Origin: Actinomycetes bacterium
GTDB lineage: Bacteria; Actinomycetota; Coriobacteriia; Coriobacteriales; JAEZXW01
Assembly: GCA_023419515.1 (NCBI GenBank)
Contig: JAEZXW010000003.1
Coordinates: forward strand, 1-14,660
Direction of reading: 5' to 3'
Length of the DNA stretch: 14,660 nt
Shown here: piece by piece, positions 5,634 to 13,369 of the stretch
How the letters are laid out: each line of letters opens with the position of its first letter
How positions within the stretch are numbered: the stretch's first letter is position 1
The notes under the pieces: generated by a model
Told to the model about the DNA's origin: nothing
Databases searched by the model: none
What the model saw: only the letters and a program-made list of their open reading frames with translations
Translations under genes and position numbers: made by a program

Positions 5634-6668
5634 GTGACGCAGGCACAGGATGGCACCTTGAGAGCTGAATACCGGCACGATCCCGTTTTATTGCAGGAAT
5701 CCATCGACGCGCTCGACGTAATGCCGGGCGAAGTGGTCGTTGATTGCACCTTAGGAGGTGCAGGCCACAGCATCGAGATCTTGCGCCGACTGCACGGTGA
5801 GGGGCTCCTGATCGGTATCGATCAGGACGACTCGGCCCTTGCTGCTGCAAATCAACGTTTGTCATCACAGGCTGTAAATACACCATATCTGACGCTCAAA
5901 GGAAACTTTGGCAGCCTTGATATCTTGCTTCAACAGGCAGAAGTTCCTGGTATTGATGCAATTTTGTTTGATCTCGGCGTAAGTTCACCGCAGCTTGATT
6001 TTCCCGAGCGGGGCTTTTCGTACAAGGAAGACGCCCCCTTAGACATGCGTATGGATCCGAGTAAACAAATCTTAACTGCAGCTCAGGTCATTAACACTTA
6101 TACCGAAGCAGACCTGGCTCGGATTTTACTCACGCATGCTGATGAGACCTTCGGGAAAAGGATCGCTCGTCTTATTGTCGAAGAGCGTGAAAAACGCTTC
6201 ATCGAGACGACACTCGAACTCGTTGACATTATCAAGCGAGCCATTCCCGCCAAAGCGCGGCAAAAGGCAAAGCATCCTGCTCGCAAGACGTTTCAGGCAC
6301 TCAGAATCGAAGTGAATGATGAGTTTGGCGTTTTGAAGCGAGGGCTTGATGCGGCTTGTCGTTGGCTTGTTCCTGGTGGTCGCATTGCAGTGATCACCTA
6401 TCACTCGATCGAAGATCGCATCGTCAAGCGCGTATTTGCTGAGCATGCAGCTTCTCTTGGAGTGCAGGCACAAGACATTCCCGCAGGTCTTGCACTGACT
6501 GAGGATCAGCTCATCGACATTATCGATGCCAAGCAGCCGGTGTTACAACTCGTTACCAAAAAGCCTATCCTGCCGCAGGCAGGAGAGATTGCAGTCAATC
6601 CACGGGCAAGAAGCGCCAAGCTGCGTGTTGCGCAAAAGAACGACTACGTTGATAAGAAAGGAAGGTAA
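5634..6668 (+). CDS. rsmH: 16S rRNA (cytosine1402-N4)-methyltransferase RsmH (MraW)
   Basis: A 344-residue SAM-dependent methyltransferase that modifies C1402 in the decoding centre of 16S rRNA. Motifs from the chosen start: HDPVLLQESIDAL (15-27), DCTLGGAGHS (37-46, SAM-binding glycine loop), GIDQDDSAL (61-69), DLGVSSPQLDFPERGFSY (113-130), PLDMRMD (135-141), AARKTF-like ARKTFQALRIEVNDE (216-230), PGGRIAVITYHSIEDRIVK (247-265) and the C-terminal NPRARSAKLRVAQK (322-335). Residues about 270-305, where many homologues have a Cys-containing segment, have no cysteines here. The start is GTG 5634, 11 nt after the mraZ stop. TTG 5628 is in frame and nearly equivalent. A TTG at 5565 would overlap mraZ by 58 nt and adds nothing conserved. 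The ribosome binding site is weak, suggesting translational coupling to mraZ. Confidence 0.95.
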   Translation: MTQAQDGTLRAEYRHDPVLLQESIDALDVMPGEVVVDCTLGGAGHSIEILRRLHGEGLLIGIDQDDSALAAANQRLSSQAVNTPYLTLKGNFGSLDILLQQAEVPGIDAILFDLGVSSPQLDFPERGFSYKEDAPLDMRMDPSKQILTAAQVINTYTEADLARILLTHADETFGKRIARLIVEEREKRFIETTLELVDIIKRAIPAKARQKAKHPARKTFQALRIEVNDEFGVLKRGLDAACRWLVPGGRIAVITYHSIEDRIVKRVFAEHAASLGVQAQDIPAGLALTEDQLIDIIDAKQPVLQLVTKKPILPQAGEIAVNPRARSAKLRVAQKNDYVDKKGR

Positions 6669-6671
6669 GAC

Positions 6672-7265
6672 GTGTCAAGTGCAGCTCGAGCATATGACTA
6701 CGATGCATACACCCATGTAGGTGAAGCGGTTGCTCGCAAGCCTCGTCGTGTTGAGCGTACACGCTCTGCTCGTCCTTTCTTTACGGTAATCGGCGGAAAG
6801 CCAGCAAATCTTGAGGCAACGCTCGCTCAGTGTGCGCCTGGTTTGCTGCGCGCTGCTAAGATCAGTGTTGCCGTTGCGCTTGCGCTTTGCTTGGTAGCTC
6901 TGCTGAGAGTGGGACTTTCTGCAGGAGCTATCAGCGTCATGATGAGCAATAATGATCTTAAGGCTCAGATTGCTCAAGAACAGGTCAAGGCCGATGGCCT
7001 TGAGGTGCAGTATTCGGTGTATGCCAGCCCCTCTCGCATTCAAAATGTGGCAACAGGAGCCCTTGGTATGGTTGCTCCAACGAGCGTTGCTGAGCTCGAT
7101 GTGAGCTCGAGCGCCGTGGTTGCGCAGAACAAAAAAGGAAACCCCGAACTTTTGGCGGTTAATGCCGAGGGTGCTGCCCAGCAGGCTCAGCAGGGTGTGC
7201 CGGCTCAGCAAAGCACACGGGATGCAGGTGCTGCTGGCGCTCAAACGGTTGCCATGAATCAATAA
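6672..7265 (+). CDS. ftsL: FtsL-like septal division protein
   Basis: A 197-residue bitopic membrane protein, assigned by position and topology because FtsL sequences diverge strongly. It has a basic cytoplasmic N-terminus (residues 1-60), a single membrane segment at about 61-84, then a short extracytoplasmic segment with coiled-coil-like polar heptads (about 92-118). This is followed by the FtsL/DivIC-like signature ASPSRIQNVATGALGMVAP (118-136), which fits the S-P-x-R-I then LGM pattern. Residues 137-197 form an Ala/Gln-rich, low-complexity tail, making it longer than a typical FtsL of roughly 90-130 residues. Its role would be to scaffold and activate FtsW-FtsI at the septum with FtsQ and DivIC. 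The start is GTG 6672, preceded by AAAGGAAGG (6658-6666) that overlaps the rsmH stop, leaving a 3-nt gap. A DivIC-like septum formation initiator is the alternative; the dcw slot favours FtsL. Confidence 0.8.
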   Translation: MSSAARAYDYDAYTHVGEAVARKPRRVERTRSARPFFTVIGGKPANLEATLAQCAPGLLRAAKISVAVALALCLVALLRVGLSAGAISVMMSNNDLKAQIAQEQVKADGLEVQYSVYASPSRIQNVATGALGMVAPTSVAELDVSSSAVVAQNKKGNPELLAVNAEGAAQQAQQGVPAQQSTRDAGAAGAQTVAMNQ

Positions 7266-7290
7266 TCAGGCGGTGCCGTTAAGAGGATCT

Positions 7291-9027
7291 ATGAGTCGTC
7301 AAAATATAAGCGGACAAAAGCCGTCAACGCGCAAAAAAACCGCTGATTCGCTCAGTCAATTTTCACTCTCAGGTAAGAGTCTTTCACCCGCTGAAAGGCT
7401 CTTATATCTTATTTTTATCGTCATCATCATTATTATTTGCGGTCGTTTGTTCTGGCTGCAAATCGTCAAGCACGCAGAATACAGCGAGGCAGCGATCTCG
7501 CAGCGCACGAGCACGATCCCAACGACAGGCAGGCGCGGCACGATTTATGATCGCAATGGCACGGTGCTCGCTAAGAGTGTGGACGTTAAGACCATCTATG
7601 CAAATCCTCGTGAGGTTGAAAACGCCAAAGACACGGCAGAAAAGCTCGCTGAGGTGCTCGGTGGTTCAGTCGAAGACTATGTCAAGTCCCTCGTTGCTGA
7701 TAAGAGCTTTGTCTACATCCAAAAGCGAGTTGATCTTGATGTGGCCGAAAAGGTCAAAGCACTCGAGCTTCCTGGCATTTATCAGCTTAGAGATGTCAAG
7801 CGTGTCTATCCGTCAGGTTCGGTAGGCGGTCAGATTATTGGCGCTATCAATGAGGATGGCGAGGGTATTAGCGGTCTTGAGCTACAGTACGACGATGTCT
7901 TGCGAGGTAGCGACGGCAAGCTCGTGGTTGAGCACGGCCGCGGCAATATCCCGATCATCGGTGGTGTGCAGCAAGATGACAAGGCTCGCGCAGGTACTGA
8001 CATCGTGATCTCGATCGACCTGGATCTTCAATCACAGATTGAGCAAATCATGACCGAGCAGATGGCTCAGGCAAATCCTGAGGCGGGCGACATCATGATT
8101 ACCGACCCAAAGACCGGCGAGATCCTTGCTGCGTGCTCATCTCCGCTGGCTGACCTTACTAATCGTGAGACGCTGGATGCCGATTCTCTCAAGCTCGGAC
8201 TGGTCTCTGATGCCTTTGAGCCTGGATCAACCTTCAAGGTAATCGGTGTGTCCGCTGCGATTGAGCAGGGCACAGCCACGCCCCAAAAGTATTACGATCT
8301 GCCGACCTACATCAAGGTTGGTGACCACGAGGTCAGCGATGCCGTTAAGCGCGGTTCGGTGAACTACAGCCTGACCGATATCCTCGTACACTCATCTAAC
8401 GTTGGCATGGTCAAGGTTGTTCGTGAGCTCGGTGGCGAGACCTACTACGATTACATGAAGAAGTTTGGAATCGGCGAGCCCGTGGGTACCGATTTTCCTG
8501 GGGGTCAGCGCGGTATCTTGCGTGAGATAAATCAGTGGGATGGTTCGACCCTCGGCACCATGGCATTTGGTCAGGCGGTCTCAGTCACACCACTGCACAT
8601 GGTCAAGGCGGTGGGTGTTATTGCAAACGAGGGCCTGATGACTACGCCGCATTTCCTGATCTCAAAGGGCGGTCAGTACGTTGACTATCCTGAGCCTGAG
8701 CGTGTGATTTCTTCGGGCAGCGCGCATGAGGTTGCCGAGATGATGCGTCGGGTTGTCACCGACGGTACTGCCAGAAGAGCTGAGATCGATGGCATCAATA
8801 TTTCGGCAAAGACCGGCACTGCTCAGTATGCAAACCCCGAAACTGGCGGATATGTTAAGGGTGCCAACAACGTTTCGATCGTTGGGTTTGCCCCTACCGA
8901 AGACCCCAAATACCTCGTCTATGTTGCCTATAAAAAGACACAAGCAGGTCCTAATATCGCATCTTTTAAGCGGGTCAATGAGGTCTGCATCAAGCACTTT
9001 AATCTCAAGCCGACGGAGCAGGAATAA
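7291..9027 (+). CDS. ftsI: Septal peptidoglycan transpeptidase FtsI (class B PBP, SpoVD/PBP3-like)
   Basis: A 578-residue class B penicillin-binding protein that cross-links septal peptidoglycan. It has a polar cytoplasmic N-terminus, one membrane anchor (about 37-56, with an Ile-rich core), and the dimerisation/pedestal domain starting with TGRRGTIYDRNGTVLA (79-94). The transpeptidase domain has all three active-site motifs: Ser313-Thr-Phe-Lys316 (EPGSTFK), Ser368-Ser-Asn370 (VHSSNVG) and Lys507-Thr-Gly509 (SAKTGTAQY). It ends shortly after the fold (EVCIKHFNLKP) with no PASTA repeats, unlike many Firmicute PBP2x/SpoVD-type proteins. ATG 7291 has AAGAGGA (7281-7287) directly upstream at a rather short spacing. 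GTG 7273 is an in-frame alternative adding six residues. It lies between ftsL and murF with gaps of 25 and 5 nt. SpoVD is a possible name, but nothing here indicates sporulation. Confidence 0.95.
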   Translation: MSRQNISGQKPSTRKKTADSLSQFSLSGKSLSPAERLLYLIFIVIIIIICGRLFWLQIVKHAEYSEAAISQRTSTIPTTGRRGTIYDRNGTVLAKSVDVKTIYANPREVENAKDTAEKLAEVLGGSVEDYVKSLVADKSFVYIQKRVDLDVAEKVKALELPGIYQLRDVKRVYPSGSVGGQIIGAINEDGEGISGLELQYDDVLRGSDGKLVVEHGRGNIPIIGGVQQDDKARAGTDIVISIDLDLQSQIEQIMTEQMAQANPEAGDIMITDPKTGEILAACSSPLADLTNRETLDADSLKLGLVSDAFEPGSTFKVIGVSAAIEQGTATPQKYYDLPTYIKVGDHEVSDAVKRGSVNYSLTDILVHSSNVGMVKVVRELGGETYYDYMKKFGIGEPVGTDFPGGQRGILREINQWDGSTLGTMAFGQAVSVTPLHMVKAVGVIANEGLMTTPHFLISKGGQYVDYPEPERVISSGSAHEVAEMMRRVVTDGTARRAEIDGINISAKTGTAQYANPETGGYVKGANNVSIVGFAPTEDPKYLVYVAYKKTQAGPNIASFKRVNEVCIKHFNLKPTEQE

Positions 9028-9032
9028 ACAAG

Positions 9033-10583
9033 ATGAGCACAAGTCCTTCGACGTTTCAAAGTCCGGTGAGCACGATGGCTCCCGAGCAGTTTAGACGCAA
9101 GACAACGCTGATTGCAGAGGTGGATGGCCGCGCGTTTGGTAGCCTGCCACAGCCTGATGCATCCGATGAGATTGCCCGTTTTGTTATCGATTCGCGCATG
9201 GTTACCCAGGGTGACTGCTTTATCGCCATTGGTGGCGCGCGCGTGGATGGCTTCGATTTTATTGTCGATGCCATCAAGGATGGCGCGAGCCTGGTCATCA
9301 CCGAGCGCACGCCTACTGATGAGATGAGCGACGTTGCCAAGCGCTATAAGGCAACAATTCTCGTGGTCGATGATGTCATTGAGACCCTCGGCAAGCTCGC
9401 ACGCGCCTATCGCAAGACCCTCAAGGCGCTCGGCGTAGGTGTTACGGGCTCTTCGGGCAAGACGACTACCAAGGAGCTTATCGCCTCGGTGCTCTCGCAA
9501 AAGTACGTGACGTGGAGCACGAGCGGAAATCATAACAACGATATTGGCCTGCCGCTCGATTTGCTGAACTGCCCGCCTCAGGTTGAGATGCTCGTTTTTG
9601 AGATGGGCATGAGTGGCCTGGGTGAGATTGCCTATCTATCATCCATTGCCTTGATTCAGGTCGCCGCGGTGACCTATGTGGGAACGAGCCACATTAGTGA
9701 GCTTGGCAGCCGTGATGCAGTTGCGCGTGCTAAGAGCGAGATTATCACCGGCCTTGAACAGGGCTTGAGTTTTGGTGATGCACTAATTCAAGAGAACTTT
9801 GATCGCTTTGGCGGACTTGACTTACCTGCTGCGGTGATCTTTGCGGATGATGATTATCGTGAGCTTTTGGAGCGCACTACTCAAGAAATGGTGAGTACGC
9901 CTGTAAAACTTCTGACCTTTGGGTCTCACGGCTCTGGGGTAACCTATCGTGATTTGGTTTTGAATAGCGAGGGCATGGCGAGTGCCACGATGCTTATCGG
10001 TGGCGAAGCACAGCAGGTACAGCTCGGTATCATGGGTGCTCACAACATGAATAATGCTGCTTGTGCAGCAAGTATCGGCGAGATCCTGGGAGTTGATTCT
10101 CATGGGATCAAGCGTGGGCTCGAGCAGACCAAGAGTCAGCCAGGCCGTGGTCGTGTGATTTGGTCTCACCGTGGTTTTAGGATCATTGATGATGCCTATA
10201 ACGCGAACGCTGAGTCGGTGAAGGCATCGCTTGCCATGTTTGAGTCAATTCAGTCAACGGGACGACACATCGTTATCCTCGGTGAGCTTGCCAGTATTGG
10301 AGATGAAGAGCGAGCTCATAAGCTGTTTGATGCGATTGGTGCCCAGATTGCTGAGAGTCCTGTCATCGACATGTTCATTACCATCGGCGCTCCAGCAACC
10401 CCACTCATGCGCAGCGCTATTGACGCGGGTATGTCGCCCCTTGACTGCTTTGCCTTTGAGAATGTCGCCCTTGCGGCTGAGCAACTTGAAGAAGTAATTA
10501 CTCCAGATGATGTCGTGCTCGTGAAGGCAAGCAACATCGCTGGCTTGGATCGAATGGTACGAGTGATGTCATCATGGTCATAG
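9033..10583 (+). CDS. murF: UDP-MurNAc-tripeptide--D-Ala-D-Ala ligase MurF
   Basis: A 516-residue cytoplasmic Mur ligase that adds D-Ala-D-Ala to UDP-MurNAc-tripeptide using ATP. The N-terminal UMAG-binding domain spans about 26-125 (FVIDSRMVTQGDCFIAI and GARVDGFDFI match the MurF pattern DSR..PGD.F.A..G...DGH.F). The ATP-binding P-loop is GVTGSSGKTTTKE (136-148, Lys143). Further motifs are TSGNHNNDIGLPL (163-175), EMGMSGLGEI (190-199), GAHNMNNAACAA (335-346) and IIDDAYNANAESV (384-396). In the C-terminal domain the usual GDMLELG is GELASIG (417-423) and the usual VLVKGSR-MGLE is VLVKASNIAGLD (495-506); these are conservative but noticeable departures. The start is ATG 9033, 5 nt after the ftsI stop, with AGGA at 9020-9023. 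The 3' end overlaps mraY by 10 nt. The length is slightly above the roughly 450-470 residues usual for the family. Confidence 0.95.
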   Translation: MSTSPSTFQSPVSTMAPEQFRRKTTLIAEVDGRAFGSLPQPDASDEIARFVIDSRMVTQGDCFIAIGGARVDGFDFIVDAIKDGASLVITERTPTDEMSDVAKRYKATILVVDDVIETLGKLARAYRKTLKALGVGVTGSSGKTTTKELIASVLSQKYVTWSTSGNHNNDIGLPLDLLNCPPQVEMLVFEMGMSGLGEIAYLSSIALIQVAAVTYVGTSHISELGSRDAVARAKSEIITGLEQGLSFGDALIQENFDRFGGLDLPAAVIFADDDYRELLERTTQEMVSTPVKLLTFGSHGSGVTYRDLVLNSEGMASATMLIGGEAQQVQLGIMGAHNMNNAACAASIGEILGVDSHGIKRGLEQTKSQPGRGRVIWSHRGFRIIDDAYNANAESVKASLAMFESIQSTGRHIVILGELASIGDEERAHKLFDAIGAQIAESPVIDMFITIGAPATPLMRSAIDAGMSPLDCFAFENVALAAEQLEEVITPDDVVLVKASNIAGLDRMVRVMSSWS

Positions 10584-11611
10584 GAAATCCGTCTTACCCT
10601 AGCTATCAGGTATTTTTGGCGCTTTTTGCCTCGGGCGCTTTGACAGCATTGCTTATGCCACTCTGGATCAAGGTGCTGACGTATCGCCACATTGGCCAGC
10701 AAGTCAGGGCAGATGGACCGCACGGTCACCTCATTAAGCAGGGCACACCCACCATGGGTGGCGTGGTTATGCTCGTGGTGCTCACGCTTACGTGTATCCT
10801 ATTTGCGCGTCTGACACCCGATCTCTATCTGGTCTTGGGTACGACGCTCTTCTTAGGGATTTTGGGCTTTATCGATGACATCTCAAAGGTCGCTTACGAG
10901 CGCTCACTCGGTCTGACGCCAACAGCTAAACTCATTGGTCAGGGCATTTTGACCACGGTGTTTTGCCTCGTTGCGGTGAACGTGGTGGGGATTGAGCCGG
11001 TTGTCAAAATTCCAGGCGCCGAGTTTGCGATTGACTTGGGGATTCTGTCGACGAGTTTTGCCATCGCCGGCGTTCAGGTGATAATTCCGTGGCTCTATCT
11101 CATCTTTGTGTTCTTGCTCATGGCGGGATTTTCAAACGCGGTTAACCTCACTGATGGTCTTGATGGCCTAGCGGCAGGAACCGTGTTTATCGCCATGGGT
11201 GTGATGGCGATGATTGCGTATCGCTACGATGAGCTGTCACTTGCTATCTTTTCGGCTGCGTGTGCTGGCACCTGCGTTGGCTTTTTGTGGTTTAACTCCC
11301 ATCCTGCTGACATCTTCATGGGCGACACCGGATCACTTGCGCTCGGCGCTGCGTTTGCATCGATGGCGCTGCTGACCAACTCAGAGGTGATTTCGCTGAT
11401 CGTTGGTCTCTTGTTCATCCTCGAGGCGCTTTCGGTCATCATCCAGGTTGTTGTCTTTAAGCTCACGCGTAAACGCGTCTTTTTGATGGCCCCGCTGCAC
11501 CACCACTTTGAAAAGCTGGGGTGGAGCGAGTCAAAGGTTGTTATTCGTTTTTGGATTATTACGGCAGCAAGTGCGGCGCTCGGCTTTGCGATTTACTTCC
11601 AGTTAAGCTAG
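10574..11611 (+). CDS. mraY: Phospho-N-acetylmuramoyl-pentapeptide transferase MraY
   Basis: A 345-residue polytopic membrane enzyme that transfers phospho-MurNAc-pentapeptide from UDP to undecaprenyl phosphate, forming lipid I. About ten membrane helices are visible. Cytoplasmic-loop signatures are complete: RADGPHGHLIKQGTPTMGG (45-63), the metal/lipid-binding Asp pair in FIDDISK (Asp101-Asp102), NLTDGLDGLAAG (191-202), DIFMGDTGSLALG (246-258, Asp251) and LMAPLHHHFEKLGW (304-317). The start ATG 10574 lies inside the end of murF (10-nt overlap), with no clear Shine-Dalgarno sequence, which suggests translational coupling. The TAG stop at 11609-11611 is followed by the widest gap in the cluster. 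Confidence 0.96.
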   Translation: MVIGNPSYPSYQVFLALFASGALTALLMPLWIKVLTYRHIGQQVRADGPHGHLIKQGTPTMGGVVMLVVLTLTCILFARLTPDLYLVLGTTLFLGILGFIDDISKVAYERSLGLTPTAKLIGQGILTTVFCLVAVNVVGIEPVVKIPGAEFAIDLGILSTSFAIAGVQVIIPWLYLIFVFLLMAGFSNAVNLTDGLDGLAAGTVFIAMGVMAMIAYRYDELSLAIFSAACAGTCVGFLWFNSHPADIFMGDTGSLALGAAFASMALLTNSEVISLIVGLLFILEALSVIIQVVVFKLTRKRVFLMAPLHHHFEKLGWSESKVVIRFWIITAASAALGFAIYFQLS

Positions 11612-11725
11612 GGCGTGGCCTTGGGTCTTGGCACTGAGGGCACGGTAGACACCGCAACCTACAGGCGCTTGGGTGTACGCTTGAGCGTGGCTAAGCTCAC
11701 GTGATTAATGGCATGGGTGAACGAT
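11612..11725 (+). other. Spacer between mraY and murD with an in-frame open stretch
   Basis: This is the only sizeable gap inside an otherwise tightly packed operon. In mraY's own frame it stays open for 30 codons after the TAG, ending at TGA 11702-11704. A GTG-initiated reading of it would give a 30-residue peptide, but without any recognisable family or clear ribosome binding site. It contains a short palindrome ACGCT-TG-AGCGT (11677-11688 region) and no T-run, so no intrinsic terminator. I regard it as non-coding spacer or possible mRNA structure. Confidence 0.4.
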
Positions 11726-13369
11726 ATGTTTTGTACTGAGAACCTTGGCGAGGTATTGGTGGTCGGCTTGGGAAAAAGCGGCACCGATGTTGTTCGCTAT
11801 CTCGCAGAGCAAGGCAGTCGAATCACCTCACTTACCATTGTGACGGGACGAGCTGATCGCACAATTAGCGCTGAGGTAGCGCGCGTTATCGGCTCATGTA
11901 TCTTCCCGGTGGTGCTTTGGTCAAACGACGAGTTTTTAGCGCGCATGAGTGCTGATCGTGGAGGTCAAGATCAAGACGTCTCGCAAGTCTTTGATGCAGG
12001 AATTGTGAGCCCTGGTATTGCATGCCATGATGGGCTCTATGTGGCGGGCAAGGCTGCCTGTGCGGCTTGGATGAGCGAGCCGGAATTCGCCTATCGAGAG
12101 TTTGCCCATCCTGAGTATTGGGTGGGAATCACCGGTACCAACGGCAAGACAACGACCACGGCACTTGCAACTCATGTGCTGAATAGTGGTGGCATTGCTG
12201 CGCGTGCGGTTGGCAATATTGGAGATACCTGTATCGAGGCGCTACGCCAGATGCGCGCTACTTATGAGCAAAGCTCCTCAGCTTTTGTTCCCGATGTGTT
12301 AGTGGCAGAGCTTTCGAGCTATCAGCTCGAGACCACTGAGCGCTTTCATCCCACCTGCGCGGTGCTGCTCAATATCACGCCTGATCACCTGAGTTGGCAT
12401 CAGTCCTTTGAGGCGTATGCGCAGGCAAAATATAAGCTCTTTGCCCAGCAAGGAGCTAACGATCTTGCGATTTGTTGCACCGATGATATTGAGGCACGCG
12501 CGGTGTATGAGCGCCTTATGGCAATTGATGATCGCAGTGCTGCCACCATTGGACTTTCGCTTGAGGCGCACAGCAGTGCAGGCATCCTGCACCTTGATGG
12601 CTTGCCACTGGTAGCTAAGGATGAACTATTGCTTTCTGGTGAGCACAACATGGTCAATGCGCTGGCTGCCGCCCTTGTGGGGCGCCATTTTGGGATCACC
12701 CGCAAGCAGATTGGCGCGGCGCTGGTGTCGTTTGCTCCGCTCGCTCATCGCATCGAGCGCGTGGGCGAGTGCAAAATTAGTGATGATAAGACCGTCGTTT
12801 TCATCAACGATTCCAAGGCAACCAATCCCGAAGCGGCACTGAAGGCAGTGCATGCTTTTGCGAACAAAAACCTCATCCTGCTCTTGGGTGGCACCGACAA
12901 GCACACCGAGATTGATGATTTTATCGCACAGTGTTTGGCGTCAGCAATTGTCGTGATCTGTTACGGCGAGGCGGGGGAGCGGTTTCAGCAGGTAATCAAC
13001 CAGCAGGCGAACGAGCGGCAGGAGCGAGCCCAGCATGAGTCCGCAGACCAAGCGAGTACTGATCAGCCAACCAATCAGGTAGGCAACCCCTTGCCCCAGC
13101 TGCTCATGCAGACACCTCATCTTCAGGATGCGTTTGAGATTGCTCTTGAGATCGCGGCGATTTATCCCTGCGAGGAAGATGAGTCAACTTTTCACCTCGT
13201 GCTCTCACCGGCCTGCGCCTCGTTTGATGAGTTTAGCAGCTTTGAGGAGCGCGGAGAATTTTTTAAGTCGCTTGCGAATGAAGCAATTGGCGCTAAGCTG
13301 GTATCACATGACTGTGTTCAGGAGAGTGCAGTGCAGGAAGAAAAGATGAGAAAGGAGAGCAACGAATGA
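11726..13369 (+). CDS. murD: UDP-N-acetylmuramoyl-L-alanine--D-glutamate ligase MurD
   Basis: A 547-residue cytoplasmic Mur ligase that adds D-Glu to UDP-MurNAc-L-Ala. It begins with a Rossmann-like N-domain (VLVVGLGKSG, then GIVSPGIA). Next come the P-loop GITGTNGKTTTTA (134-146, Lys141), ELSSYQLE (195-202), the loop DHLSWHQSFEAYAQAK whose Lys235 is the expected carbamylated lysine, and FINDSKATNPEAA (360-372). LLLGGTDKHTEID and SPACASFDEF-SFEERGEFF (about 494-513) complete the C-domain. It is about 100 residues longer than usual. A Gln/Asn/Ala/Glu-rich polar insert occupies about 422-460 between CYGEAGERFQQVI and the next helix, and a charged tail follows about 519. I chose ATG 11726 because GGGTGA (11715-11720) sits 5 nt upstream. 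ATG 11708 is in frame, adds six residues and lacks such a site. The stop overlaps the ftsW start (ATGA). Confidence 0.95.
   Translation: MFCTENLGEVLVVGLGKSGTDVVRYLAEQGSRITSLTIVTGRADRTISAEVARVIGSCIFPVVLWSNDEFLARMSADRGGQDQDVSQVFDAGIVSPGIACHDGLYVAGKAACAAWMSEPEFAYREFAHPEYWVGITGTNGKTTTTALATHVLNSGGIAARAVGNIGDTCIEALRQMRATYEQSSSAFVPDVLVAELSSYQLETTERFHPTCAVLLNITPDHLSWHQSFEAYAQAKYKLFAQQGANDLAICCTDDIEARAVYERLMAIDDRSAATIGLSLEAHSSAGILHLDGLPLVAKDELLLSGEHNMVNALAAALVGRHFGITRKQIGAALVSFAPLAHRIERVGECKISDDKTVVFINDSKATNPEAALKAVHAFANKNLILLLGGTDKHTEIDDFIAQCLASAIVVICYGEAGERFQQVINQQANERQERAQHESADQASTDQPTNQVGNPLPQLLMQTPHLQDAFEIALEIAAIYPCEEDESTFHLVLSPACASFDEFSSFEERGEFFKSLANEAIGAKLVSHDCVQESAVQEEKMRKESNE

Noticed and set aside
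6675..7262. Long minus-strand frame (195 codons) covering almost all of the ftsL gene
   Set aside because: It is an antisense shadow. The plus-strand frame has a membrane segment, an FtsL signature, a good ribosome binding site and operon context, while the antisense product has no recognisable domain.
8928..9533. Minus-strand frame of 201 codons across the ftsI-murF junction
   Set aside because: It runs antisense to two certain genes, shows no family resemblance, and has an Arg/Ala/Leu-rich composition typical of a shadow frame.
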